Positions 11,149 through 21,143 of a stretch of 64,000 nucleotides of DNA are shown in pieces. Position numbers and translations under genes: made by a program. Source of the stretch: Isoetes taiwanensis (lineage: Eukaryota > Streptophyta > Lycopodiopsida > Isoetales > Isoetaceae). The notes below the pieces were generated by a model, which made no database searches, was not told the DNA's origin, and saw only the letters and a list, made by a program, of their open reading frames with translations. Each line of letters opens with the position of its first letter. Position 1 is the stretch's first letter. The stretch spans positions 62,001 through 126,000 of the forward strand of contig JAJEKV010000147.1 of the NCBI GenBank assembly GCA_021234155.1, read 5' to 3'.

Positions 11149-12290
11149 TCACTTAGAGTAAAAGTGTGACATCTTTTTCAAATGGTAACAAAGCCCATGA
11201 TCTGACATTATAAAAGCAATATGTTTTGAGAATGTCCATTTTGCTGGATATATACCTAGTTGCCAATGCACTATTGAACAAATCCATGCACCAAAAACCC
11301 ACGCAATTTGCAGGTCATTGCACTCTACTAAGCAGTATTCCATAGACCCTTCATCAATAATGCATAATGGACATAGTGGGCTCATGTCAGACCTTAATTT
11401 GGATACCTTGCTATTCACCATAGGGCCTTTGTGAACCACTTGCCATAAAAATGAATTCACTTTGGGAGGGAGAAGTTTCATCCAGACACCTCTCAAAATT
11501 TCCTTCAGTTGTGTGTCTGTAACATGCACATTCCACTTTGCTTGCAGTGCTATAGTACCTTTTGTTTTCAGTGGCCTCACCTGTAAGAATGGGTCTGCTT
11601 GTGCAATGTCTTACTACATTTCCACATTGCTTTGTCCTCACTTTGAAGGCCAAATATCTACTTGAAGACTATCTAATCTGTTAATTGACTGCATTTACCA
11701 CATTACGCATGAACATGCCACAGTTGATCCACCTTCTCACCACTCTAGCATCAGTCAATAGAACCAAAGGTCCATTTCCCGCAAAGAATTGTCTGAAATC
11801 CACCATCGCGAAGTAGTATTCCTACTATTTTAATGTGAAAAACTTTTTCACCACATTCCATGCAGAAACATCATCTTAGAACCGAGGAGGCCTTGATAAA
11901 TAACTTCAAGCCATAAATAGAGATTATGGAAGAGATACTTGTGCTAATACTTTAGAATGCCCGTAGGAAAATATTATAGCCTACATTATGAGCTGGACCT
12001 CCAGATCACTTAAGGTAGAAAAATTCAATAGCAAACCTCAAAAGACTAATTGTTCATACCCTTCCCAGAAAATGGTAGTAATCCTCAAATCGAGGTGGCT
12101 TGCAAAGATGGATTGATTTTTGAGTTTTGATTGCCTAGACTGGTAAAGAAAAGTTGTTGGAAGGCAGTAGTGAAATCCTTGACCAAGTGAGAGTTCAGAC
12201 CTGTGAGTTATTCGAGCTCAAATTTGGGCCAAAATTTGGTAAATGAAGGTCAGACTACAAAGCGATGATCAGAAATGAGGATTTTGAGTT
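11149..12290 (-). mobile_element. LINE remnant, 3' part with zf-RVT-like domain
   Basis: On the minus strand 11580-11149 is open and reads LRGVWMKLLPPKVNSFLWQ, HKGPMVN and then MSPLCPLC...E.YCLVEC, the plant LINE zf-RVT pattern (W...PPKV..FLW, CPLC, later Cys). Farther upstream on the same strand (11700-12290) are fragments compatible with the post-RT region, for example an ITTIFWEGYEQ-like phrase near 12080, but stops and frameshifts are frequent. No RT catalytic motif or A-tail could be identified, so the boundaries are approximate. Confidence 0.6.
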
Positions 12291-12360
12291 GTCAATGAGA
12301 TTTTTGAAAAATTCCAAAGCCAATGTGTGTAGAAAGTAAGTATCTTCCAATCTCCTTAAC

Positions 12361-12590
12361 CTAGAACATGGCTTGACCAAATGTTTGACCACAAATATAA
12401 AACCTCTTATGAAATTTGATTTTGAATGCTTTGTGTTGACCTTGAAGATGAGTTTCTCTTGACCTTAACCCAGAGTCTTCTAGAACATGGCTTGACCAAA
12501 TGTTTGACCACAAATATAATACTTCTTATGAAATTTGACCTTGAATGTTTTGTGTTGACCTTGAAGATGAGTTTCTCTTGACCTTCACAC
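12361..12590. repeat. Tandem duplication, 119-bp period, two copies
   Basis: CTAGAACATGGCTTGACCAA starts at 12361 and again at 12480. Both copies run through TGTTTGACCACAAATATAA and GTTGACCTTGAAGATGAG to a TTTCTCTTGACCTT phrase. There are few mismatches. It is non-coding and lies about 1 kb upstream of the FLA gene. Confidence 0.85.
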
Positions 12591-13578
12591 CAATGTTGCC
12601 TACCAAGGTATTCCAAACTTTGGCCTAGTCTTAAAGCATAGACCAATAGTTACTATGTTGCCCTTTGGGGGCAACACTTGGCACTCCATATCCATGGACA
12701 CGATTACGTTTACTGCTCTTTATTCCACCTCCATACTCCATACTCCATGATGCTTTTTATTCCACCTACATACTCCATTATGTCTATCCATTCCACATGT
12801 CCAAGAGTAATACACGGTATTGTCGGCACACATTTGATACCCTTATGTGGGGGCAATTGCAATGTGTTTAAGTCTTTTATGATTACCAGTACATGTTTGA
12901 TAATTTTTAAGACCTAGGGTGGTTCTTTTGCACTTCCTTATGAACCATTGATGTCCCAGCATTGTGTAGGATGTCACTCTTCGTTGGGGTGAGGGTTGTG
13001 ATCAAAGAAAGAAAGATTTGGAGTATAAAGGAAAGCCCCTCTAACCTTGAGGGATAACCCAGCCTTCCCTCCATTGGGCTTCATTCTGGGGTTGAATGTA
13101 GGGTAAGAATTTCTAGAATGCATAGTAAACTGACACAATGGAAGGTAAATCGACGGAGTGCATCGGCTGTGTTCTTGCTCGACTTCCAGATAAAGAAGAT
13201 ATGCCACGTGCTATAGCTTGATTGGAAGCCAAGCCAAGACAGAGTGAAGCCCGAAGGTTTTTTACGTTCCCAAGAAGATCTAGTAATATGTTTACGCATA
13301 AAGGAAACAAAATCAAAATGAATTTAAAAAATGGTGGTCCGTAACTAAAATGAGGTGGCAAGTTGTGGTTATCCTCCAAGTTAGGAACGTTGACCGAGAG
13401 GCAAAAGGCTGCATGTTTCCATAAGCGGGAGGACACGTGGAGGATCGAAGGATGCATGGAGCAACATGCAGGCGCGATCTGATTTATTCTTACATGCGAT
13501 AAGGCTGGGGCTCTGCCAAATCTAATCTGGAACGAGCTAACGAGCGTCTGTTATCTCCGAAGCATTTGAGCTCCAGAA

Positions 13579-14418
13579 ATGCTGTCAAACAGCGGGTCGG
13601 AAACGGCGCGCACGATGGCTGGCCTGTTAGCGATACTCCTCATGGCTGTAGCAGTACATTCGCAGAATCCAAGCGACGGGGGCAGAGTGATACCCAAATC
13701 CGACTTTCTTCGTATTTCCAAGGATCTGAGAAGCCAGGGCTATACCGTAGCAGCGGTGATAACGGAATCGCTAAGCAACTTCATCCCTTTCAGATCCACC
13801 CTGCTCATCCCCACCAACAGTGCCATCGAAACCGTGAGTACCCTTTCCCAGACCGATGTCTTGCGTACCTTGGAGTACCATGTTGTGCCCATGTTGGCCT
13901 CCTCTCGTGCCCTTTCTAAGATGAAGGTTGGGGACAAGCTTCCCACCCTCTTGGAGGACCACTACTTGACCTTGACTTCCAACAAGGGTGGTAACTTCTC
14001 CCTTGACGGCGTCCCCGTCACCCGCCCTAACCTCTGCCGCACCACCAAGTGGATGACTTGCCACGCTGTCGGTCGCGTCCTTAACTACTCCTCCTCCCTT
14101 GCTGTCTCCCCTTCCCCTAGCCTTGCCCCTGGCCCTGGCCCTGGCCCTGAAGGTGAATTTGCCCCTGAAGCTGGTCCTGAACTTGCCCCCTCTTCTGAAC
14201 TTGCCCCTTCTTCTGAATTCGCCCCTGAGCTCTCTCCTAGTGTCTCTACTACTGGTGAATCTCCACTTGGCCAGTCCCCAGTTGCTACACTTGCCGAGCC
14301 CCGGTCTCCGCCTTCCACTACCTCTACTTCGAAAAATAGTTCCCATCGCAACATTTTCAATGGTGCCACATTGATGGTTAGTCTTTTGATTGCAGTCCTT
14401 GGGATTTATATGCCCTAG
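13579..14418 (+). CDS. Fasciclin-like arabinogalactan protein (FLA), single FAS1 domain, GPI-anchored
   Basis: An uninterrupted 279-codon frame encoding a secreted cell-wall/plasma-membrane glycoprotein. Residues 13-28 (MAGLLAILLMAVAVHS) form a signal peptide, so translation may really start at Met13 (13615) rather than Met1. A FAS1 domain spans about 36-170 with an H1-like motif TLLIPTNSAI (74-83), a Tyr-His pair at 100-101 and an H2-like CHAVGRVLN (161-169). Residues 176-245 are rich in AP, SP and GP dipeptides (arabinogalactan glycomodules), including near-repeats of ELAPSS. The C-terminus (about 259-276) is hydrophobic, as expected for GPI-anchor addition. Likely N-glycosylation sites are N139, N169 and N253. 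FLAs act in adhesion and wall assembly and are usually intronless, as here. This is the only convincing intact host gene in the window; the exact FLA subgroup is not determinable by eye. Confidence 0.92.
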   Translation: MLSNSGSETARTMAGLLAILLMAVAVHSQNPSDGGRVIPKSDFLRISKDLRSQGYTVAAVITESLSNFIPFRSTLLIPTNSAIETVSTLSQTDVLRTLEYHVVPMLASSRALSKMKVGDKLPTLLEDHYLTLTSNKGGNFSLDGVPVTRPNLCRTTKWMTCHAVGRVLNYSSSLAVSPSPSLAPGPGPGPEGEFAPEAGPELAPSSELAPSSEFAPELSPSVSTTGESPLGQSPVATLAEPRSPPSTTSTSKNSSHRNIFNGATLMVSLLIAVLGIYMP

Positions 14419-14480
14419 ATTGTTGCAATAATTAAGAAGATTTGTTTCTGTGGGTTGTAGGCATTTGATGTTTAGGGATT

Positions 14481-14519
14481 AATAAATTTGTTTGTTCCTT
14501 TATAGTAGCCACTAATAAA
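14481..14519 (+). promoter_or_regulatory. Polyadenylation signals of the FLA gene
   Basis: AATAAA occurs at 14481-14486 and 14514-14519, 63 and 96 bases after the FLA stop, in an AT-rich 3' region. Position and spacing fit near-upstream elements for plant 3'-end formation. No clear TATA box was found before the start codon. Confidence 0.5.
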
Positions 14520-14974
14520 ATTTAATTATTCATGTTAATTATCTGGTACTTCTAAGAAACATATGTTTATCTAGCTCTTTGGTAATGTTATTCGAGTCAA
14601 TTGGTGGGGGATCAATTTATCCATTTTAATTATGTGATTTGTTTTGTTTGTTTGGATTTAAGGATTACAACTTTGAAATTTTAGCTTGTTATATGGCGAA
14701 ATTTGAAATATGTTTATATAATATATACAAATTGAATAAGGTTGGCTTTAGCTTTTTATATAGCAAAATTTGTGAATGTGTTTATATATTTGGTGGTTGG
14801 TTATTTAGTTAATAAGGTTGGTTATGAAGTTTTTTTTTATTGTACATTTCTAATCCACTAACAAAATTGTAAGAATTTTGGTTTAATTTTTGTTTATTAA
14901 CCATGTGCGTGACATTATATACATGTGATATTATATATTAGCCATAGGTTAAAAATGCATTTACTCATCACGTG
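14520..14974. other. AT-rich downstream region, nothing recognised
   Basis: A T-rich stretch downstream of the FLA gene with TATATA-type low complexity (14710-14950). No open frame, RNA gene or repeat of note is visible. Confidence 0.5.
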
Positions 14975-15167
14975 GTCTACCTTGATATACCAAGAACAAT
15001 GGCTATTTAGTTGATCATCATGTTGGTTAGCTATTAATGGCATGGAGTTTCATCCAAAACATGTTAGCGGTCTATCTTGACATACCAAGACAAGAACAAT
15101 ATGGCTATTTAGTCGATCATCATGTTGGTTAGCTATGGCATGGAATTCCATCGAAAACACATTAGCT
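14975..15167. repeat. Tandem duplication, ~95-bp period
   Basis: GTCTACCTTGATATACCAAG at 14975 and GTCTATCTTGACATACCAAG at 15070 begin two copies. Both contain GGCTATTTAGTYGATCATCA and TGTTGGTTAGCTAT and end in AAAACAYRTTAGC. It is non-coding and AT-rich. Confidence 0.75.
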
Positions 15168-15517
15168 AAGTGCCAATAAACAAAAAAAGTCAAAATCTTG
15201 AATTAGAGCCATGTTTTTCTCATCAAAAATACATACAACTTCAGGATTTAGTATAAGAGAGGATATGTTCCATAGTAGAGGCTAAAACCCAGCTATAATC
15301 TAGCTATAAGAGATGGCAAGAATCATAAGTAAAATTTGTTTGGACCATTGGATTGGAGCATATTACAGATATTCCCTCTCATGGCCTTTTTGCCCTTCAA
15401 TGCAAATCAAGATGGGGTCAAATCCACCGCATTTGACTTACCCCTCCAACAAAAAACTACCCATGGTTCCATATTTATGACAAGCACCATATATGGCCAT
15501 CAAATTGTTATGAGCCT

Positions 15518-15600
15518 GGGGAGTCGAACCCCAGCATGATTTCCATGCTCATCCAAACATAACAGTCATCCCACACAAGGGATGGCTACTATGCCCAGGA
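15518..15600 (-). repeat. tRNA-like / SINE-head candidate
   Basis: Read on the minus strand, TGGGCATAGTAGC (15597-15585) resembles an RNA polymerase III A box. GGTTCGACTCC (15530-15520) is a perfect B box inside a 5-bp T-arm-like stem (GGGG...CCCC). The boxes are 54 nt apart, within the range allowed for tRNA-derived promoters. I could not fold a full cloverleaf or find a matching acceptor stem, so a tRNA-derived SINE head or tRNA relic is more likely than a functional tRNA. Confidence 0.4.
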
Positions 15601-17180
15601 GCCGAAGCCCACTAATACATCAAACAGGTTAGTCCCTCTGTGAAACAACAATACAAAATGACTTAACAAATGATCTCAAAATAATTTCGGATGAGTCGCA
15701 ATGACACATGATTTTGGATGAGCAGCATGTTCATATGCATACAGCCAACAACACCCACTTTCAGCACAACCATACATTACCTAAAAATGAACTGTACAAA
15801 TGTGTTGAAAGAGACTCAACCAAGCCAAGGAAATTGAGCTCCCCAACTCCAGCGTGCTCCTGCAAGCACTACAGTAAACGACCACATCAACATGGATCAC
15901 AAGCTCACATGGAAATAAGAAAATATAAATAACAAAGCACAAGCACGATAAGAACACTAATTCATGGCTGAGCCACTCTGTGCATGCCTTATGACTGCAT
16001 CTACCTAACATATCTTCTGAACAAGCAAGGCTCTTGCAAGGCTCATATGAGAGCGCAGCGTATGTAACTCAGAAACTGCGACACCCAAGTGCTCCCACTC
16101 CATAATAGATATAGCACTATCAATGGACATGTCGAGTGCCCTAAGCTCACACTGACCCCAATTTTTGGTCCACAGTTGTTTTTTAGTTGTACGGAAGTGT
16201 TGTTTTATGCCAAAAACAACACCAAAATGGCCCCAAAAGTCCACGTGGCCTGTTTATCCGGATTTGCACAAAGAGACAGTGGTCTCTTGGCAGAAAAATC
16301 CACGCGTAGAAAAAATTGACATGGTTTTTGTGAATTTTTGTCAACGTGTACTTTTTTCCTTCACTGTTGTTTTTTGGCGGAACCATACGTTGTTTATCTT
16401 TAAAATAGCACGTGTAGGTTTTAATTTTACTACACCTGAAAAACTAAATTACAACAAAGAGAAATAAAACACTACAAAAAAAAAAAAACACATAGGAAAT
16501 AGAAAATTGATGTTTTCAAGTGTTCTTTTTCGCGATGTGGACATGTTGTTTCAAGTGTTGTTTTGCAAAATTAAAAAAAAAATCACATTATGGCCTTTTT
16601 TTTAATTTACAAAACCCTACATGTGTTATTGAAATCTAGCTATAGTTTTCCTAAAATAAGGACATACGAAAAAATAAAATTATTACACGTAGAAAAAATA
16701 TGTGTTTCTAATGTGGTTGTTTAACTAATGAGATATTAACACGTGGCATATTTTTTAAAAAAAAAAACATTATTCTTGCTAATCAAATATGGACACGTGG
16801 CATACTTTTGAAATAAAAAAAGCATTATTATCACACGTAGGAAAAACAAAGTATTGTTTTTAATATGTCTTCTAACAAATCAAATGTTGACACGTCGCAG
16901 ACATTAAAAAAAAAATTCCTATAGACCACAATTTAAAAGCTAATATATTATGAACTTTATATTGCTCTTTTTATTTTAAAAAAGGAAAACCTTTTTGGGA
17001 ATCGAACCCAAAAAAGTCCATAAGGCATAATATACAATGTTATCTAGATTCTCATTCACGCATAATAATAGATTGCAATCTAAATTTCAACGTTAGATTA
17101 AAACATTCAATGGTAAAGGTCCAAAACAATTGAATTAATGGTTAAGATTAAAAACAATGTAGCACAATTGATGCGGCTAA
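15601..17180. repeat. Non-coding region with dispersed ACACGTGG-type repeats
   Basis: From about 16,410 to 16,900 the phrases CACGTGTAGG, ACACGTAGAA, ACACGTGGCATA (twice), CACACGTAGG and ACACGTCGCAG recur at intervals of about 50-110 bp, with A-runs and CATTATT between them. The stretch 16146-16178 (CTCACACTGACCCCAATTTT and onwards) matches the reverse complement of 24808-24839 beside the Rep pseudogene. A minus-strand open stretch near 16005-16160 (ALDMSIDSAISIMEWEHLG...) looks protein-like but I do not recognise it. Confidence 0.4.
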
Positions 17181-17399
17181 TCGGCTTTGATCAAACCTCT
17201 TGGTTCAAGCACGCAATGCTATGTCCCCTGCTTCTTGGAGAGGCAACACCATTACCATTCACCACACAACTTTTTCAGATTTTTCAGGTATGGTTGCAAG
17301 CTCTTTAAATTCTTCTAGTAGTGGAAGAGAAGCAAGCAACCGACTCCGCTTCATCCTGCATATGCATACTCCGGTTCTAGGATTTGCTCGAGGTTGAAT

Positions 17400-18860
17400 T
17401 AGCTAGCTCTAGGGTTAATAGTGCTCACAAAAAACCGCCAGGCGGTAAGGACAGACAAGCTTCTTTGGATTTAGGCGGGCAAGCTTCGGCCTTTAAGCGG
17501 CACAAGCTTCTTTGCCTTTAGACGGACAAGCTTTAGATGTATCCAGAGCTGCAGCTTGTTGAGGAGAAGCTTGTGGTTGATCCGAAAAGAAAAATAAAAG
17601 GGAAAATGAGTCCCGGCGTGGTTTGATCCGAAAAGAAAAACAAAGGGAAAACGAAAGGAAGAATCGAGGAATGAAAATGAGTAAATATACCATTGCGATG
17701 GGAACTTGCATGAGTCGGGACCATAAAGAGTTCTTTTCGACCGATCGCTATTGTGAATGCAACTGCCTTTAGCCACTTCAAAACCTTAAATCCGACATGA
17801 TAATAAAACAATTTCCATTGTTATTGATCTGAAATGAAGAGAAAACCAGGAATAACCCGAGAAATAGATCAGCCGGGGTCTTTTGGATCCGAAAAATGGC
17901 AGCGAAGCAAAAAATTCGCGGCAAAGATCGGGCGGTGTAGAATCCGATCTCTCTCTGTATTCAATAACGACAGGAGGCAGACCCAAAAAAGGCGTGCTTT
18001 AGCTGTGGAGTGGGATTTATCCCAGACACAAAAACCGTTGTTTTTACCACCTATCTGTGGCTCCTTCCTGTCGCTGCAAGCCATAACCCCAAGAAGCGGA
18101 AGCAGCTCTGCCCTGTCGCTACAAGCCATAACCCAAAGATCGGAAACAGCCAATGGAGAGAAAGGAAAGATACAGGGCACATTGCCATAGCCAAGGAGCT
18201 CCGCCATCGCCATAGCATAGGAGCTCCGGCATCGCCATAGCCAATGCATGGAGCATCGCCATAGCCAATGCAGGCGCGGGAGCATTGCCATAGCCTAGGA
18301 CCTCTGCCATCGCCATGGCCAAGGGAGGGAAACGAAAAAACACAAGGAACCTCAGGCGGGCCAATGAGGGTAGAGGACCCGGATCAGCATCTTGGCCGTT
18401 GATCGCGTCATCAATCGCAGCCGTCGTTTTTAAGGGCCAATAACATAATAGGACGGGATCAAGATCTCCACCATGCATCTTGATTAATGAAATATTTTTA
18501 ATGGTTTAATTCATATCTTATTTTTTATAATTCAAATGTTGTGCCCCTAGGATTCACCATGCTACCTGGTTGGCTCCAACATGCCCCCTCTACTGTAATA
18601 TCCGGCCTGAGCAGCTACTGTATTATCCGGCCCCCTCCATTGAACTAATCCGCCCCCCCTTTGAACCTATCTGACCCCCCCCCCCCAACTTCATCGCCCA
18701 GATAAGACAAACTGTACTAGATTTTTGGTATTTTTTTTACTGTACTAAATCGGCAGCAAAGGGGGGGCGGATAGGCTCGGGGGAGGGGGTGTGTGGGGAC
18801 ATCTACTTCAATCGGCCGCACAGCCTAGGATACTACAAAGAGAGGGGGGCGGATTATTCA
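17400..18860. repeat. Non-coding region with repeated CGCCATAGC units (18180-18330) and homopolymer tracts
   Basis: Between 18180 and 18330 the phrase CATCGCCATAGCC recurs about five times, separated by AGGAGCTCCG or AATGCATGGAG. On the minus strand these read as ATGGCNATGGC (Met-Ala runs). A similar run occurs at 26290-26345, just upstream of the Rep pseudogene, and a looser one at 56.9-57.2 kb. From 18540 to 18860 there are C- and G-homopolymer tracts (for example 12 C near 18676). At 17450-17530 AAGCTT-centred short repeats are present. No gene is supported. Confidence 0.45.
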
Positions 18861-18869
18861 AACTAGCCC

Positions 18870-19790
18870 ATGTCACGCGGGCTCAAACATGCCACCTAGG
18901 CTCCAACATGCCAAGGTGGCTCAAACCTGCCACGTGGGCTCCAACATGCTAAGGTGGTTGAAACATGCCACCTAGGCTCCAACATGCCACCGGTGCTCAA
19001 ACATGCCATGCGTGGAGTGCCTAGGTGGCGTGCTTGAGCCTAGGTGGCATGCTTGAGCCACTAGATGGCATGTTGGAACCACCTTGGCATTTTTGAGCCT
19101 AGGTGGCATGTTTGAGCCACCTTGGCATGTTGGAGCCTAGATGGCACGTTGGAGCCCGCGTGGCTGAACCAGCTTGACATGTTGGAGCCTAGGTGAGCCT
19201 GTGTGGCATATTTGAGCCACCTTGGCATGTTCGAGCCTAGGTGGCATGTTAGAGCCACCTTGGCATGTTGGAGCCCACGTGGCATGTTTGAGCCACCTTG
19301 GCATGTTGGTGCCTACGTGGCATGTTTGAGCCACCTTGGCATGTTGGAGCCTATTGGCATGTTGGAGCCACCTTGGCATGTTTGAGCCACCTTGGCATGT
19401 TGGTGCCTAGGTGGCATGTTGGAGCCTAGGTGGCATGTTTGAGCCTAGGTGGCATGTTGGAGCCCACGTGGCATGTTTGAGCCACCTTGGCATGTTGGGG
19501 CCTCGATGGCATGTTTGAGCCACCTTGACATGTTTGAGCCTAGGTGGCATGTTGGAGCCACATTGGCATGTTATTGGAGCCTAGGTGGCATGTTGTAGCC
19601 CATGTGGCATGTTTGAGCCACCTTGGCATGTGATGCCACCTAGGCTCCAACATGCCAAGGTGATGCCACCTAGGCACGAACATGCCACCTAGGCTCGAAC
19701 ATGCCAAGGTGGCTCCAACATGCCACCTATGCTCCAACATGCCAAGGTGGCTCAAAAATGCCAAGGTGGCTTAAACATGCCATGTGGGCA
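18870..19790. repeat. 19-bp minisatellite array with orientation switches
   Basis: Units of the form GAGCCWAGGTGGCATGTTK or GAGCCACCTTGGCATGTTG (19 bp) repeat throughout. From about 18870 to 19010 and again from about 19632 to 19790 the units are in reverse complement (GGCTCCAACATGCCAAGG). The middle part, about 19015-19630, is forward. The array is therefore a large inverted structure (reverse-forward-reverse) capable of hairpin formation. Open frames inside it encode Met/His/Pro/Leu repeat peptides and are artefacts. Confidence 0.85.
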
Positions 19791-20625
19791 TGATGATAGG
19801 ACTTCATGCAAGAAATATGATAACCTTTGGAACTTTTGGTAGAGGCATTTTGTCGTTCGAACAGTACAAAGGCTCTGAAATAGAGATTCGACTTCGCCAT
19901 GCCATCCTAAACGGGCTTAAATTACCCTAGGGACCAAGTTAAACGGTCATTTTTTGCAACTTAAAAAATACGAACCCTCTACATGGCAAAGATGCGCAAC
20001 CACCTCTTAGACCGGTTGACTCTGAACATGTTGGACATGAGCTACTTTGGCTTCTTGAAAAGGGGTAGTCTTCTACCCACTAAACTTGGTCTCCGTGGTA
20101 ATGTCAACGTTTTGAGTCCATTGGCGAGTCGGTTCCACGCCCGAGTGGGAAAGTTGCCCATCCGTGGCCAAGGTTCTTTGGGAGAGGACCTTTGGGGGGC
20201 GCCTCGGGAAGGTTTTAAAGGCACATCTTATGGCATCAACACCCTCCCTCTACGTGATGACATTGTGCAAGATTTTGGTCGAATCTGACTAGGATATAGC
20301 CTCCGAAACGTAAACCCTGTGTGTTGCTAGGTTATTGAAGGGTTTACGTTATGGGGGTCGAGTCTTAGTCGGTTGCACTTGGGACATGGTTGAGAAGCTG
20401 CAATTGAAAACATGAAGCAATAGGAACTGATAGAATGGGGTTTGGAGTTATCCTCCTCCCAAAGGTGGCAATTAGAAGTCAAGAGCCTTTTGCAATTAGC
20501 AAAACTGTTTGGGATCATTCGGGATGGCCAATAGATCCAAACTCGTTATTTCAGTTGCCATGGCTCAAGATATGTGGTTAGCAAAGGCTCGCCTAGCTAT
20601 CCAAGAAAACGACCCTTTCGTGGCT
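19791..20625. other. Spacer between minisatellite arrays; no recognised gene
   Basis: An open frame of 101 codons (19983-20288, +) contains no recognisable motif and has no support beyond length. A 12-bp perfect inverted repeat AACGTAAACCCT / AGGGTTTACGTT lies at 20307-20318 and 20339-20350 with a 20-nt spacer. It resembles the longer palindromes at 20755 and 21071. Confidence 0.45.
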
Positions 20626-21130
20626 GAAGGGGAGTCTGGAAAAGCATGCTGCGCAGGGGGATTCGACCCCATCTCCGGGCATGGTCCCCAGAGCATACAC
20701 AGAGAACTCCATGCAAAGTTTCGGATGTGTGAGTCTCCGTCTTGACGCTCGAGATGTAAACCCTAGCAAACCCTAGGGTTTGATAGGGTTTACATTCTGG
20801 GGATGCTCCGATGACCCAGAGGGCCCAGGATCTGACGTGGAATACCCGTGCTGGATTACCCTCATGGCACTGGGAGACAGAGCCAAATTTCCCGGTGCAG
20901 CATACCTTTCGGAGACTCCCCTTCACAAGCCCCTTTCCAGTGAAGGGGAGTCTGGAAAAGCATGCTGCGCAAGGGGATTTGACCCCATCTCCGGGCATGG
21001 TCCCCAGAGCATACACAGAGAACTCCATGCAAAGTTTCGGATGTGTTAGTCTCCGTCTTGACGCTCGAGATGTAAACCCTACCAAACCCTAGGGTTTGGT
21101 AGGATTTACATTCTGGGGATGCTCCTCTGA
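20626..21130. repeat. Tandem duplication (316-bp offset) containing 40-nt palindromes
   Basis: GAAGGGGAGTCTGGAAAAGC begins at 20626 and again at 20942. The copies share the phrases CATCTCCGGGCATGGTCCCC and AGTTTCGGATGTGT. Each holds a near-perfect 40-nt palindrome centred on AAACCCTAGGGTTT (20755-20794 and 21071-21110), each with a single mispaired position. A 14-bp stem with a 13-nt loop (AGACTCCCCTTCAC / GTGAAGGGGAGTCT) lies at 20913-20953 across the junction between copies. Confidence 0.8.
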
Positions 21131-21143
21131 TCAAGAGGGCCGT

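Noticed and set aside
13771-14346. Arg/Gly-rich 191-codon frame antisense to the FLA gene
   Set aside because: Shadow of the FLA coding sequence and its proline-rich glycomodule region.
16990-17030. Possible tRNA T-arm (GGGTTCGATTCCC on the minus strand)
   Set aside because: Only a T-arm-like B box; no A box or cloverleaf found at a suitable distance.
19983-20288. 101-codon open frame between minisatellites
   Set aside because: No recognisable domain; lies in a region of repeated non-coding duplications.
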